Source: Emiliania huxleyi CCMP1516
Taxonomy: Eukaryota > Haptophyta > Isochrysidales > Noelaerhabdaceae
Reading direction: 5' to 3'
NCBI RefSeq assembly: GCF_000372725.1
Contig: NW_005199553.1
Span: 96,609-133,827 of the forward strand
DNA length: 37,219 nucleotides
Both the position numbers and the translations under genes were made by a program. This document shows positions 24,183 to 37,219 of this stretch, piece after piece. The stretch's first letter is position 1, and every line of letters starts with the position of its first letter. The notes under the pieces are model-generated. The model saw nothing but the letters and a program-made list of their open reading frames with translations, ran no database searches and was not told where the DNA came from.

Positions 24183-27100
24183 CGCTCCCGGGGTGGCGAG
24201 AGAGGACGGCTACTCGCGTCTGCCAACGGCGATGGCGCACCGTCCGACGGCGATGGCGCTGCTCCAACGGCGACGGCGAGACAAGGCACGTACGCGAGGT
24301 GCGGTGGGCGGGACCACGCGGCCGGTCGGAGGCTCGATCGCGGCCGCTCTGCACGGCCCGTGACGCTCCCGGGGTGGCGAGAGAGGACGGCTACTCGCGT
24401 CTGCCAACGGCGATGGCGCACCGTCCGACGGCGATGGCGCTGCTCCGACGGCGACGGCGAGACAAGGCACGTACGCGAGGTGCGGTGGGCGGGACCACGC
24501 GGCCGGTCGGAGGCTCGATCGCGGCCGCTCTGCACGGCCCGTGACGCTCCCGGGGTGGCGAGAGAGGACGGCTACTCGCGTCTGCCAACGGCGATGGCAC
24601 CCCATCCGACGGCGATGGCGCTGCTCCAACGGCGACGGCGAGACAAGGCACGTACGCGAGGTGCGGTGGGCGGGACCACGCGGCCGGTCGGAGGCTCGAT
24701 CGCGGCCGCTCTGCACGGCCCGTGACGCTCCCGGGGTGGCGAGAGAGGACGGCTACTCGCGTCTGCCAACGGCGATGGCACCCCATCCGACGGCGATGGC
24801 GCTGCTCCAACGGCGACGGCGCTGCTCCAACGGCGACGGCGAGACAAGGCACGTACGCGAGGTGCGGTGGGTGGGACCACGCGGCCGGTCGGAGGCTCGA
24901 TCGTGGCCGCTCTGCACGGCCCGTGACGCTCCCGGGGTGGCGAGAGAGGACGGCTACTCGCGTCTGCCAACGGCGATGGCGCACCGTCCGACGGCGATGG
25001 CGCTGCTCCGACGGCGACGGCGAGACAAGGCACGTACGCGAGGTGCGGTGGGCGGGACCACGCGGCCGGTCGGAGGCTCGATCGCGGCCGCTCTGCACGG
25101 CCCGTGACGCTCCCGGGGTGGCGAGAGAGGACGGCTACTCGCGTCTGCCAACGGCGATGGCACCCCATCCGACGGCGATGGCGCTGCTCCAACGGCGACG
25201 GCGAGACAAGGCACGTACGCGAGGTGCGGTGGGCGGGACCACGCGGCCGGTCGGAGGCTCGATCGCGGCCGCTCTGCACGGCCCGTGACGCTCCCGGGGT
25301 GGCGAGAGAGGACGGCTACTCGCGTCTGCCAACGGCGATGGCACCCCATCCGACGGCGATGGCGCTGCTCCAACGGCGACGGCGCTGCTCCAACGGCGAC
25401 GGCGAGACAAGGCACGTACGCGAGGTGCGGTGGGTGGGACCACGCGGCCGGTCGGAGGCTCGATCGTGGCCGCTCTGCACGGCCCGTGACGCTCCCGGGG
25501 TGGCGAGAGAGGACGGCTACTCGCGTCTGCCAACGGCGATGGCGCACCGTCCGACGGCGATGGCCCGACTCCAACGGCGACGGCGAGACAAGGCACGTAC
25601 GCGAGGTGCGGTGGGCGGGACCACGCGGCCGGTCGGAGGCTCGATCGTGGCCGCTCTGCACGGCCCGTGACGCTCCCGGGGTGGCGAGAGAGGACGGCTA
25701 CTCGCGTCTGCCAACGGCGATGGCGCACCGTCCGACGGCGATGGCCCGACTCCAACGGCGACGGCGAGACAAGGCACGTACGCGAGGGCCGGTGGGCGGG
25801 ACCACGCGGCCGGTCGGAGGCTCGATCGTGGCCGCTCTGCACGGCCCGTGACGCTCCCGGGGTGGCGAGAGAGGACGGCTACTCGCGTCTGCCAACGGCG
25901 ATGGCGCACCGTCCGACGGCGATGGCGCGGCTCCGACGGCGACGGCGAGACAAGGCACGTACGCGAGGTGCGGTGGGCGGGACCACGCGGCCGGTCGGAG
26001 GCTCGATCGTGGCCGCTCTGCCCGGCCTGTGACGCTCCCGGGGTGGCGAGAGAGGACGGCTACTCGCGTCTGCCAACGGCGATGGCGCACCGTCCGACGG
26101 CGATGGCGCTGCTCCAACGGCGACGGCGAGACAAGGCACGTACGAGAGGTGCGGTGGGCGGGACCACGCGGCCGGTCGGAGGCTCGATCGCGGCCGCTCT
26201 GCACGGCCCGTGACGCTCCCGGGGTGGCGAGAGAGGACGGCTACTCGCGTCTGCCAACGGCGATGGCGCACCGTCCAACGGCGTTGGCGCTGCTCCAACG
26301 GCGACGGCGAGACAAGGCACGTACGCGAGGTGCGGTGGGCGGGACCACGCGGCCGGTCGGAGGCTCGATCGTGGCCGCTCTGCACGGCCCGTGACGCTCC
26401 CGGGGTGGCGAGAGAGGACGGCTACTCGCGTCTGCCAACGGCGATGGCGCACCGTCCAACGGCGTTGGCGCTGCTCCAACGGCGTTGGCGCTGCTCCAAC
26501 GGCGACGGCGAGACAAGGCACGTACGCGAGGTGCGGTGGGCGGGACCACGCGGCCGGTCGGAGGCTCGATCGTGGCCGCTCTGCACGGCCCGTGACGCTC
26601 CCGGGGTGGCGAGAGAGGACGGCTACTCGCGTCTGCCAACGGCGATGGCTCACCGTCCGACGGCGATGGCGCTGCTCCAACGGCGACGGCGAGACAAGGC
26701 ACGTACGCGAGGTGCGGTGGGCGGGACCACGCGGCCGGTCGGAGGCTCGATCGTGGCCGCTCTGCACGGCCCGTGACGCTCCCGGGGTGGCGAGAGAGGA
26801 CGGCTACTCGCGTCTGCCAACGGCGATGGCGCACCGTCCAACGGCGTTGGCGCTGCTCCAACGGCGACGGCGAGACAAGGCACGTACGCGAGGTGCGGTG
26901 GGCGGGACCACGCGGCCGGTCGGAGGCTCGATCGCGGCCGCTCTGCACGGCCCGTGACGCTCCCGGGGTGGCGAGAGAGGACGGCTACTCGCGTCTGCCA
27001 ACGGCGATGGCGCACCGTCCGACGGCGATGGCGCTGCTCCAACGGCGACGGCGAGACAAGGCACGTACGCGAGGTGCGGTGGGCGGGACCACGCGGCCGG

Positions 27101-30100
27101 TCGGAGGCTCGATCGCGGCCGCTCTGCCCGGCCTGTGACGCTCCCGGGGTGGCGAGAGAGGACGGCTACTCGCGTCTGCCAACGGCGATGGCGCACCGTC
27201 CGACGGCGATGGCGCTGCTCCAACGGCGACGGCGAGACAAGGCACGTACGCGAGGTGCGGTGGGCGGGACCACGCGGCCGGTCGGAGGCTCGATCGCGGC
27301 CGCTCTGCACGGCCCGTGACGCTCCCGGGGTGGCGAGAGAGGACGGCTACTCGCGTCTGCCAACGGCGATGGCGCACCGTCCGACGGCGATGGCGCTGCT
27401 CCAACGGCGACGGCGAGACAAGGCACGTACGCGAGGCGCGGTGGGCGGGACCACGCGGCCGGTCGGAGGCTCGATCGCGGCCGCTCTGCACGGCCCGTGA
27501 CGCTCCCGGGGTGGCGAGAGAGGACGGCTACTCGCGTCTGCCAACGGCGATGGCAACCCATCCAACGGCGATGGCGCTGCTCCAACGGCGACGGCGAGAC
27601 AAGGCACGTACGCGAGGTGCGGTGGGCGGGACCACGCGGCCGGTCGGAGGCTCGATCGTGGCCGCTCTGCACGGCCCGTGACGCTCCCGGGGTGGCGAGA
27701 GAGGACGGCTACTCGCGTCTGCCAACGGCGATGGCGCACCGTCCAACGGCGTTGGCGCTGATCCAACGGCGACGGCGAGACAAGGCACGTACGCGAGGTG
27801 CGGTGGGCGGGACCACGCGGCCGGTCGGAGGCTCGATCGTGGCCGCTCTGCACGGCCCGTGACGCTCCCGGGGTGGCGAGAGAGGACGGCTACTCGCGTC
27901 TGCCAACGGCGATGGCGCACCGTCCAACGGCGTTGGCGCTGCTCCAACGGCGACGGCGAGACAAGGCACGTACGCGAGGTGCGGTGGGCGGGACCACGCG
28001 GCCGGTCGGAGGCTCGATCGTGGCCGCTCTGCACGGCCCGTGACGCTCCCGGGGTGGCGAGAGAGGACGGCTACTCGCGTCTGCCAACGGCGATGGCGCA
28101 CCGTCCAACGGCGTTGGCGCTGCTCCAACGGCGTTGGCGCTGCTCCAACGGCGACGGCGAGACAAGGCACGTACGCGAGGTGCGGTGGGCGGGACCACGC
28201 GGCCGGTCGGAGGCTCGATCGTGGCCGCTCTGCACGGCCCGTGACGCTCCCGGGGTGGCGAGAGAGGACGGCTACTCGCGTCTGCCAACGGCGATGACGC
28301 ACCGTCCAACGGCGTTGGCGCTGCTCCAACGGCGACGGCGAGACAAGGCACGTACGCGAGGTGCGGTGGGCGGGACCACGCGGCCGGTCGGAGGCTCGAT
28401 CGTGGCCGCTCTGCACGGCCCGTGACGCTCCCGGGGTGGCGAGAGAGGACGGCTACTCGCGTCTGCCAACGGCGATGGCGCACCGTCCAACGGCGTTGGC
28501 GCTGCTCCAACGGCGTTGGCGCTGCTCCAACGGCGACGGCGAGACAAGGCACGTACGCGAGGTGCGGTGGGCGGGACCACGCGGCCGGTCGGAGGCTCGA
28601 TCGTGGCCGCTCTGCACGGCCCGTGACGCTCCCGGGGTGGCGAGAGAGGACGGCTACTCGCGTCTGCCAACGGCGATGGCGCACCGTCCAACGGCGTTGG
28701 CGCTGCTCCAACGGCGTTGGCGCTGCTCCAACGGCGACGGCGAGACAAGGCACGTACGCGAGGTGCGGTGGGCGGGACCACGCGGCCGGTCGGAGGCTCG
28801 ATCGTGGCCGCTCTGCACGGCCCGTGACGCTCCCGGGGTGGCGAGAGAGGACGGCTACTCGCGTCTGCCAACGGCGATGGCGCACCGTCCAACGGCGTTG
28901 GCGCTGCTCCAACGGCGTTGGCGCTGCTCCAACGGCGACGGCGAGACAAGGCACGTACGCGAGGTGCGGTGGGCGGGACCACGCGGCCGGTCGGAGGCTC
29001 GATCGTGGCCGCTCTGCACGGCCCGTGACGCTCCCGGGGTGGCGAGAGAGGACGGCTACTCGCGTCTGCCAACGGCGATGGCGCACCGTCCAACGGCGTT
29101 GGCGCTGCTCCAACGGCGACGGCGAGACAAGGCACGTACGCGAGGTGCGGTGGGCGGGACCACGCGGCCGGTCGGAGGCTCGATCGTGGCCGCTCTGCAC
29201 GGCCCGTGACGCTCCCGGGGTGGCGAGAGAGGACGGCTACTCGCGTCTGCCAACGGCGATGGCGCACCGTCCAACGGCGTTGGCGCTGCTCCAACGGCGT
29301 TGGCGCTGCTCCAACGGCGACGGCGAGACAAGGCACGTACGCGAGGTGCGGTGGGCGGGACCACGCGGCCGGTCGGAGGCTCGATCGTGGCCGCTCTGCA
29401 CGGCCCGTGACGCTCCCGGGGTGGCGAGAGAGGACGGCTACTCGCGTCTGCCAACGGCGATGGCGCACCGTCCAACGGCGTTGGCGCTGCTCCAACGGCG
29501 ACGGCGAGACAAGGCACGTACGCGAGGTGCGGTGGGCGGGACCACGCGGCCGGTCGGAGGCTCGATCGCGGCCGCTCTGCACGGCCCGTGACGCTCCCGG
29601 GGTGGCGAGAGAGGACGGCTACTCGCGTCTGCCAACGGCGATGGCACCCCATCCGACGGCGATGGCGCTGCTCCAACGGCGACGGCGAGACAAGGCACGT
29701 ACGCGAGGTGCGGTGGGCGGGACCACGCGGCCGGTCGGAGGCTCGATCGTGGCCGCTCTGCACGGCCCGTGACGCTCCCGGGGTGGCGAGAGAGGACGGC
29801 TACTCGCGTCTGCCAACGGCGATGGCGCACCGTCCAACGGCGTTGGCGCTGCTCCAACGGCGTTGGCGCTGCTCCAACGGCGACGGCGAGACAAGGCACG
29901 TACGCGAGGTGCGGTGGGCGGGACCACGCGGCCGGTCGGAGGCTCGATCGTGGCCGCTCTGCACGGCCCGTGACGCTCCCGGGGTGGCGAGAGAGGACGG
30001 CTACTCGCGTCTGCCAACGGCGATGGCGCACCGTCCAACGGCGTTGGCGCTGCTCCAACGGCGTTGGCGCTGATCCAACGGCGACGGCGAGACAAGGCAC

Positions 30101-33100
30101 GTACGCGAGGTGCGGTGGGCGGGACCACGCGGCCGGTCGGAGGCTCGATCGTGGCCGCTCTGCACGGCCCGTGACGCTCCCGGGGTGGCGAGAGAGGACG
30201 GCTACTCGCGTCTGCCAACGGCGATGGCGCACCGTCCAACGGCGTTGGCGCTGCTCCAACGGCGACGGCGAGACAAGGCACGTACGCGAGGTGCGGTGGG
30301 CGGGACCACGCGGCCGGTCGGAGGCTCGATCGTGGCCGCTCTGCACGGCCCGTGACGCTCCCGGGGTGGCGAGAGAGGACGGCTACTCGCGTCTGCCAAC
30401 GGCGATGGCGCACCGTCCAACGGCGTTGGCGCTGCTCCAACGGCGTTGGCGCTGCTCCAACGGCGACGGCGAGACAAGGCACGTACGCGAGGTGCGGTGG
30501 GCGGGACCACGCGGCCGGTCGGAGGCTCGATCGTGGCCGCTCTGCACGGCCCGTGACGCTCCCGGGGTGGCGAGAGAGGACAGCTACTCGCGTCTGCCAA
30601 CGGCGATGGCGCACCGTCCAACGGCGTTGGCGCTGCTCCAACGGCGACGGCGAGACAAGGCACGTACGCGAGGTGCGGTGGGCGGGACCACGCGGCCGGT
30701 CGGAGGCTCGATCGTGGCCGCTCTGCACGGCCCGTGACGCTCCCGGGGTGGCGAGAGAGGACGGCTACTCGCGTCTGCCAACGGCGATGGCGCACCGTCC
30801 AACGGCGTTGGCGCTGCTCCAACGGCGTTGGCGCTGCTCCAACGGCGACGGCGAGACAAGGCACGTACGCGAGGTGCGGTGGGCGGGACCACGCGGCCGG
30901 TCGGAGGCTCGATCGCGGCCGCTCTGCACGGCCCGTGACGCTCCCGGGGTGCGAGAGAGGACGGCTACTCGCGTCTGCCAACGGCGATGGCGCTGATCCA
31001 ACGGCGACAGCGCTGCTCCAACGGCGACGGCGAGACAAGGCACGTACGCGAGGTGCGGTGGGCGGGACCTCGCGGCCGGTCGGAGGCTCGATCGTGGCCG
31101 CTCTGCACGGCCCGTGACGCTCCCGGGGTGGCGAGAGAGGACGGCTACTCGCGTCTGCCAACGGCGATGGCGCACCGTCCAACGGCGTTGGCGCTGATCC
31201 AACGGCGACGGCGAGACAAGGCACGTACGCGAGGTGCGGTGGGCGGGACCACGCGGCCGGTCGGAGGCTCGGTCGTGGCCGGTCTGCACGGCCCGTGACG
31301 CTCCCGGGGTGGCGAGAGAGGACGGCTACTCGCGTCTGCCAACGGCGATGGCACCCCGTCCGACGGCGATGGCGCTGCTCCAACGGCGTTGGCGCTGCTC
31401 CAACGGCGACGGCGAGACAAGGCACGTACGCGAGGTGCGGTGGGCGGGACCACGCGGCCGGTCGGAGGCTCGATCGTGGCCGCTCTGCACGGCCCGTGAC
31501 GCTCCCGGGGTGGCGAGAGAGGACGGCTACTCGCGTCTGCCAACGGCGATGGCGCACCGTCCAACGGCGTTGGCGCTGATCCAACGGCGACGGCGTGACA
31601 AGGCACGTACGCGAGGTGCGGTGGGCGGGACCACGCGGCCGGTCGGAGGCTCGATCGAGGCCGCTCTGCACGGCCCGTGACGCTCCCGGGGTGGCGAGAG
31701 AGGACGGCTACTCGCGTCTGCCAACGGCGATGGCGCACCGTCCAACGGCGTTGGCGCTGCTCCAACGGCGACAGCGCTGCTCCAACGGCGACGGCGAGAC
31801 AAGGCACGTACGCGAGGTGCGGTGGGCGGGACCACGCGGCCGGTCGGAGGCTCGATCGTGGCCGCTCTGCACGGCCCGTGACGCTCCCGGGGTGGCGAGA
31901 GAGGACGGCTACTCGCGTCTGCCAACGGCGATGGCACCCCATCCGACGGCGATGGCGCTGCTCCAACGGCGACGGCGAGACAAGGCACGTACGCGAGGTG
32001 CGGTGGGCGGGACCACGCGGCCGGTCGGAGGCTCGATCGCGGCCGCTCTGCACGGCCCGTGACCCTCCCGGGGTGGCGAGAGAGGACGGCTACTCGCGTC
32101 TGCCAACGGCGATTGCGCACCGTCCAACGGCGTTGGCGCTGCTCCAACGGCGTTGGCCCTGCTCCAACGGCGACGGCGAGACAAGGCACGTACGCGAGGT
32201 CCGGTGGCCGGGACCACGCGGCCGGTCGGAGGCTCGATCGTGGCCGCTCTGCACGGCCCGTGACGCTCCCCGGGTGGCGAGAGAGGACGGCTACTCGCGT
32301 CTGCCAACGGCGATGGCAACCCATCCGACGGCGATGGCAACGGGCGACGGCGCTGCTCCAACGGTGACGGCGAGACAAGGCACGTACGCGAGGTGCGGTG
32401 GGCGGGACCACGCGGCCGGTCGGAGGCTCGATCGTGGCCGCTCTGCACGGCCCGTGACGCTCCCGGGGTGGCGAGAGAGGACGGCTACTCGCGTCTGCCA
32501 ACGGCGATGGCTCACCGTCCGACGGCGATGGCGTGGCTCCAACGGCGACGGCGAGACAAGGCACGTACGCGAGGTGCGGTGGGCGGGACCACGCGGCCGG
32601 TCGGAGGCTCGATCGTGGCCGCTCTGCACGGCCCGTGACGCTCCCGGGGTGGCGAGAGAGGACGGCTACTCGCGTCTGCCAACGGCGATGGCGCACCGTC
32701 CGACGGCGATGGCCCGACTCCGACGGCGACGGCGAGACAAGGCACGTACGCGAGGGCCGGTGGGCGGGACCACGCGGCCGGTCGGAGGCTCAATCGCGGC
32801 CGCTCTGCACGGCCCGTGACGCTCCCGGGGTGGCGAGAGAGGACGGCTACTCGCGTCTGCCAACGGCGATGGCGCACCGTCCGACGGCGATGGCTCTGCT
32901 CCGACGGCGACGGCGAGACAAGGCACGTACGCGAGGTGCGGTGGGCGGGACCACGCGGCCGGTCGGAGGCTCGATCGCGGCCGCTCTGCCCGGCCTGTGA
33001 CGCTCCCGGGGTGGCGAGAGAGGACGGCTACTCGCGTCTGCCAACGGCGATGGCGCACCGTCCGACGGCGATGGCGCTGCTCCAACGGCGACGGCGAGAC

Positions 33101-36100
33101 AAGGCACGTACGAGAGGTGCGGTGGGCGGGACCACGCGGCCGGTCGGAGGCTCGATCGCGGCCGCTCTGCACGGCCCGTGACGCTCCCGGGGTGGCGAGA
33201 GAGGACGGCTACTCGCGTCTGCCAACGGCGATGCCTCACCGTCCGACGGCGATGGCGCTGCTCCAACGGCGACGGCGAGACAAGGCACGTACGCGAGGTG
33301 CGGTGGGCGGGACCACGCGGCCGGTCGGAGGCTCGATCGCGGCCGCTCTGCCCGGCCCGTGACGCTCCCGGGGTGGCGAGAGAGGACGGCTACTCGCGTC
33401 TGCCAACGGCGATGGCGCACCGTCCAACGGCGTTGGCGCTGCTCCAACGGCGACGGCGAGACAAGGCACGTACGCGAGGTGCGGTGGGCGGGACCACGCG
33501 GCCGGTCGGAGGCTCGATCGTGGCCGCTCTGCACGGCCCGTGACGCTCCCGGGGTGGCGAGAGAGGACGGCTACTCGCGTCTGCCAACGGCGATGGCGCA
33601 CCGTCCAACGGCGTTGGCGCTGCTCCAACGGCGTTGGCGCTGCTCCAACGGCGACGGCGAGACAAGGCACGTACGCGAGGTGCGGTGGGCGGGACCACGC
33701 GGCCGGTCGGAGGCTCGATCGTGGCCGCTCTGCACGGCCCGTGACGCTCCCGGGGTGGCGAGAGAGGACGGCTACTCGCGTCTGCCAACGGCGATGGCGC
33801 ACCGTCCAACGGCGATGGCGCACCGTCCAACGGCGTTGGCGTTGCTCCAACGGCGACGGCGAGACAAGGCACGTACGCGAGGTGCGGTGGGCGGGACCAC
33901 GCGGCCGGTCGGAGGCTCGATCGTGGCCGCTCCGCACGGCCCGTGACGCTCCCGGGGTGGCGAGAGAGGACGGCTACTCGCGTCTGCCAACGGCGATGGC
34001 ACCCCATCCGACGGCGATGGCGCTGCTCCAACGGCGACGGCGAGACAAGGCACGTACGCGAGGTGCGGTGGGCGGGACCACGCGGCCGGTCGGAGGCTCG
34101 ATCGCGGCCGCTCTGCACGGCCCGTGACCCTCCCGGGGTGGCGAGAGAGGACGGCTACTCGCGTCTGCCAACGGCGATGGCACCCCGTCCGACGGCGACG
34201 GCGCTGCTCCAACGGCGACGGCGAGACAAGGCACGTACGCGAGGTGCGGTGGGCGGGACCACGCGGCCGGTCGGAGGCTCGATCGTGGCCGCTCTGCACG
34301 GCCCGTGACGCTCCCGGGGTGGCGAGAGAGGACGGCTACTCGCGTCTGCCAACGGCGATGGCACCCCGTCCGACGGCGACGGCGCTGCTCCAACGGCGAC
34401 GGCGAGACAAGGCACGTACGCGAGGTGCGGTGGGCGGGACCACGCGGCCGGTCGGAGGCTCGATCGCGGCCGCTCTGCACGGCCCGTGACGCTCCCGGGG
34501 TGGCGAGAGAGGACGGCTACTCGCGTCTGCCAACGGCGATGGCACCCCGTCCGACGGCAATGGCGCTGCTCCAACGGCGACAGCGCTGCTCCAACGGCGA
34601 CGGCGAGACAAGGCACGTACGCGAGGTGCGGTGGGCGGGACCACGCGGCCGGTCGGAGGCTCGATCGTGGCCGCTCTGCACGGCCCGTGACGCTCCCGGG
34701 GTGGCGAGAGAGGACAGCTACTCGCGTCTGCCAACGGCGATGGCGCACCGTCCAACGGCGACGGCGCTGCTCCAACGGCGACGGCGAGACAAGGCACGTA
34801 CGCGAGGTGCGGTGGGCGGGACCACGCGGCCGGTCGGAGGCTCGATCGTGGCCGCTCTGCACGGCCCGTGACGCTCCCGGGGTGGCGAGAGAGGACGGCT
34901 ACTCGCGTCTGCCAACGGCGATGGCGCACCGTCCAACGGCGTTGGCGCTGATCCAACGGCGACGGCGAGACAAGGCACGTACGCGAGGTGCGGTGGGCGG
35001 GACCACGCGGCCGGTCGGAGGCTCGATCGCGGCCGCTCTGCACGGCCCGTGACGCTCCCGGGGTGGCGAGAGAGGACGGCTACTCGCGTCTGCCAACGGC
35101 GATGGCACCCCGTCAGACGGCGATGGCGCACCGTCCAACGGCGTTGGCGCTGCTCCAACGGCGACGGCTAGACAAGGCACGTACGCGAGGTGCGGTGGGC
35201 GGGACCACGCGGCCGGTCGGAGGCTCGATCGAGGCCGCTCTGCACGGCCCGTGACGCTCCCGGGGTGGCGAGAGAGGACGGCTACTCGCGTCTGCCAACG
35301 GCGATGGCGCACCGTCCAACGGCGATGGCGCTGCTCCAACGGCGACAGCGCTGCTCCAACGGCGACGGCGAGACAAGGCACGTACGCGAGGTGCGGTGGG
35401 CGGGACCACGCGGCCGGTCGGAGGCTCGATCGTGGCCGCTCTGCACGGCCCGTGAAGCTCCCGGGGTGGCGAGAGAGGACGGCTACTCGCGTCTGCCAAC
35501 GGCGATGGCGCACCGTCCAACGGCGTTGGCGCTGATCCAACGGCGACGGCGAGACAAGGCACGTACGCGAGGTGCGGTGGGCGGGACCACGCGGCCGGTC
35601 GGAGGCTCGATCGTGGCCGCTCTGCACGGCCCGTGATGCTCCCGGGGTGGCGAGAGAGGACGGCTACTCGCGTCTGCCAACGGCGATGGCACCCCGTCCG
35701 ACGGCGATGGCGCTGCTCCAACGGCGTTGGCGCTGCTCCAACGGCGACGGCGAGACAAGGCACGTACGCGAGGTGCGGTGGGCGGGACCACGCGGCCGGT
35801 CGGAGGCTCGATCGTGGCCGCTCTGCACGGCCCGTGACGCTCCCGGGGTGGCGAGAGAGGACGGCTACTCGCGTCTGCCAACGGCGATGGCGCACCGTCC
35901 AACGGCGTTGGCGCTGCTCCAACGGCGTTGGCGCTGCTCCAACGGCGACGGCGAGACAAGGCACGTACGCGAGGTGCGGTGGGCGGGACCACGCGGCCGG
36001 TCGGAGGCTCGATCGTGGCCGCTCTGCACGGCCCGTGACGCTCCCGGGGTGGCGAGAGAGGACGGCTACTCGCGTCTGCCAACGGCGATGGCGCACCGTC

Positions 36101-37219
36101 CAACGGCGTTGGCGCTGCTCCAACGGCGACGGCGAGACAAGGCACGTACGCGAGGTGCGGTGGGCGGGACCACGCGGCCGGTCGGAGGCTCGATCGTGGC
36201 CGCTCTGCACGGCCCGTGACGCTCCCGGGGTGGCGAGAGAGGACGGCTACTCGCGTCTGCCAACGGCGATGGCGCACCGTCCAACGGCGTTGGCGCTGCT
36301 CCAACGGCGACGGCGAGACAAGGCACGTACGCGAGGTGCGGTGGGCGGGACCACGCGGCCGGTCGGAGGCTCGATCGTGGCCGCTCTGCACGGCCCGTGA
36401 CGCTCCCGGGGTGGCGAGAGAGGACGGCTACTCGCGTCTGCCAACGGCGATGGCACCCCGTCCGACGGCGACGGCGCTGCTCCAACGGCGACGGCGAGAC
36501 AAGGCACGTACGCGAGGTGCGGTGGGCGGGACCACGCGGCCGGTCGGAGGCTCGATCGTGGCCGCTCTGCACGGCCCGTGACGCTCCCGGGGTGGCGAGA
36601 GAGGACGGCTACTCGCGTCTGCCAACGGCGATGGCGCACCGTCCAACGGCGTTGGCGCTGCTCCAACGGCGTTGGCGCTGCTCCAACGGCGACGGCGAGA
36701 CAAGGCACGTACGCGAGGTGCGGTGGGCGGGACCACGCGGCCGGTCGGAGGCTCGATCGTGGCCGCTCTGCACGGCCCGTGACGCTCCCGGGGTGGCGAG
36801 AGAGGACGGCTACTCGCGTCTGCCAACGGCGATGGCGCACCGTCCAACGGCGTTGGCGCTGCTCCAACGGCGTTGGCGCTGCTCCAACGGCGACGGCGAG
36901 ACAAGGCACGTACGCGAGGTGCGGTGGGCGGGACCACGCGGCCGGTCGGAGGCTCGATCGTGGCCGCTCTGCACGGCCCGTGACGCTCCCGGGGTGGCGA
37001 GAGAGGACGGCTACTCGCGTCTGCCAACGGCGATGGCGCACCGTCCAACGGCGTTGGCGCTGCTCCAACGGCGACGGCGAGACAAGGCACGTACGCGAGG
37101 TGCGGTGGGCGGGACCACGCGGCCGGTCGGAGGCTCGATCGTGGCCGCTCTGCACGGCCCGTGACGCTCCCGGGGTGGCGAGAGAGGACGGCTGCTCGCG
37201 TCTGCCAACGGCGATGGCG
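23977..37219. repeat. 181-bp satellite array, about 70 units, running off the window
   Basis: About 70 head-to-tail units plus a partial one, counted by the recurring GTGACGCTCCCGG (first at 23998, last at 37161). The unit is 181 bp. A 201-bp form carries one extra 20-bp internal unit of CAACGGCG(A/T)TGGCGCTGCTC type, and a few units are 202 bp or shorter. Units are very similar except in this internal region and at one C/T site (GATCGCGGCCGC against GATCGTGGCCGC). The array is very GC-rich. Because 181 is not a multiple of 3, the reading frame shifts every unit, so long open frames on both strands are not coding. The unit length is near that of many centromeric or nucleosome-phased satellites, but position relative to a centromere is unknown. 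Confidence 0.98.

Noticed and set aside
24029..37208. Very long open frames on both strands across the tandem array (up to 489 codons)
   Set aside because: They come from stop-poor, GC-rich 181/201-bp repeats. A 181-bp unit changes frame every copy, both strands are equally open, and no protein-like constraint is visible.
23977..37219. CRISPR-like repeat array
   Set aside because: The repeats are contiguous, 181-201 bp, with no unique spacers and no cas genes; the context is eukaryotic.

Overview
The window looks like nuclear DNA of a GC-rich unicellular eukaryote, most likely an alga and possibly a haptophyte. The evidence is short introns (about 60-180 nt), many with GC-AG rather than GT-AG ends; close divergent gene pairs; eukaryote-type proteins (full ABCB transporter, long-chain acyl-CoA synthetase, SRI-domain protein, ankyrin protein, secreted Cys-rich protein with an ShKT-like tail); and AATAAA signals after several genes. 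There is no sign of bacterial operons. A run of exactly 100 N (10679-10778) marks a scaffold gap. The lineage is inferred from gene style only.

Layout. 1-183: foldback repeat. 1065-5333 (-): full-length ABCB transporter with one 78-nt intron. 5539-6321 (+): S51 (peptidase E-like) peptidase, divergent from the transporter. 6322-9146: gene-poor and repeat-rich. 9147-13336 (-): intron-dense acyl-CoA synthetase interrupted by the N gap. 13513-14049 (+): small protein with a C-terminal zinc-knuckle-like motif, divergent from the synthetase. 14270-15345 (-): secreted Cys-rich protein with one intron. 15540-16034 (+): ankyrin-repeat protein, divergent from it. 16790-18298 (+): protein with two LOV-like PAS domains lacking the usual flavin-binding Cys position. 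18815-19156 (-): small membrane-anchored acidic protein. 20021-20534 (+): stand-alone SRI-domain protein. 22159-23055 (+): prolyl-4-hydroxylase-like oxygenase. 23577-24182 (+): unknown ORF that reads into a satellite. 23977-37219: about 70 tandem copies of a 181-bp satellite, with a 201-bp variant, running off the end of the window.

The genes do not form one pathway; this is an ordinary compact gene neighbourhood beside a large satellite block. The unusual parts are in gene and repeat architecture. Many introns of the synthetase gene begin with a copy of the start of the next exon. One intron shares a 38-bp identical core with a second locus 8 kb away, as an intron-forming repeat would. The satellite carries higher-order duplications that can be read from its variants. 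No CRISPR array, tRNA, rRNA or complete transposase was recognised.
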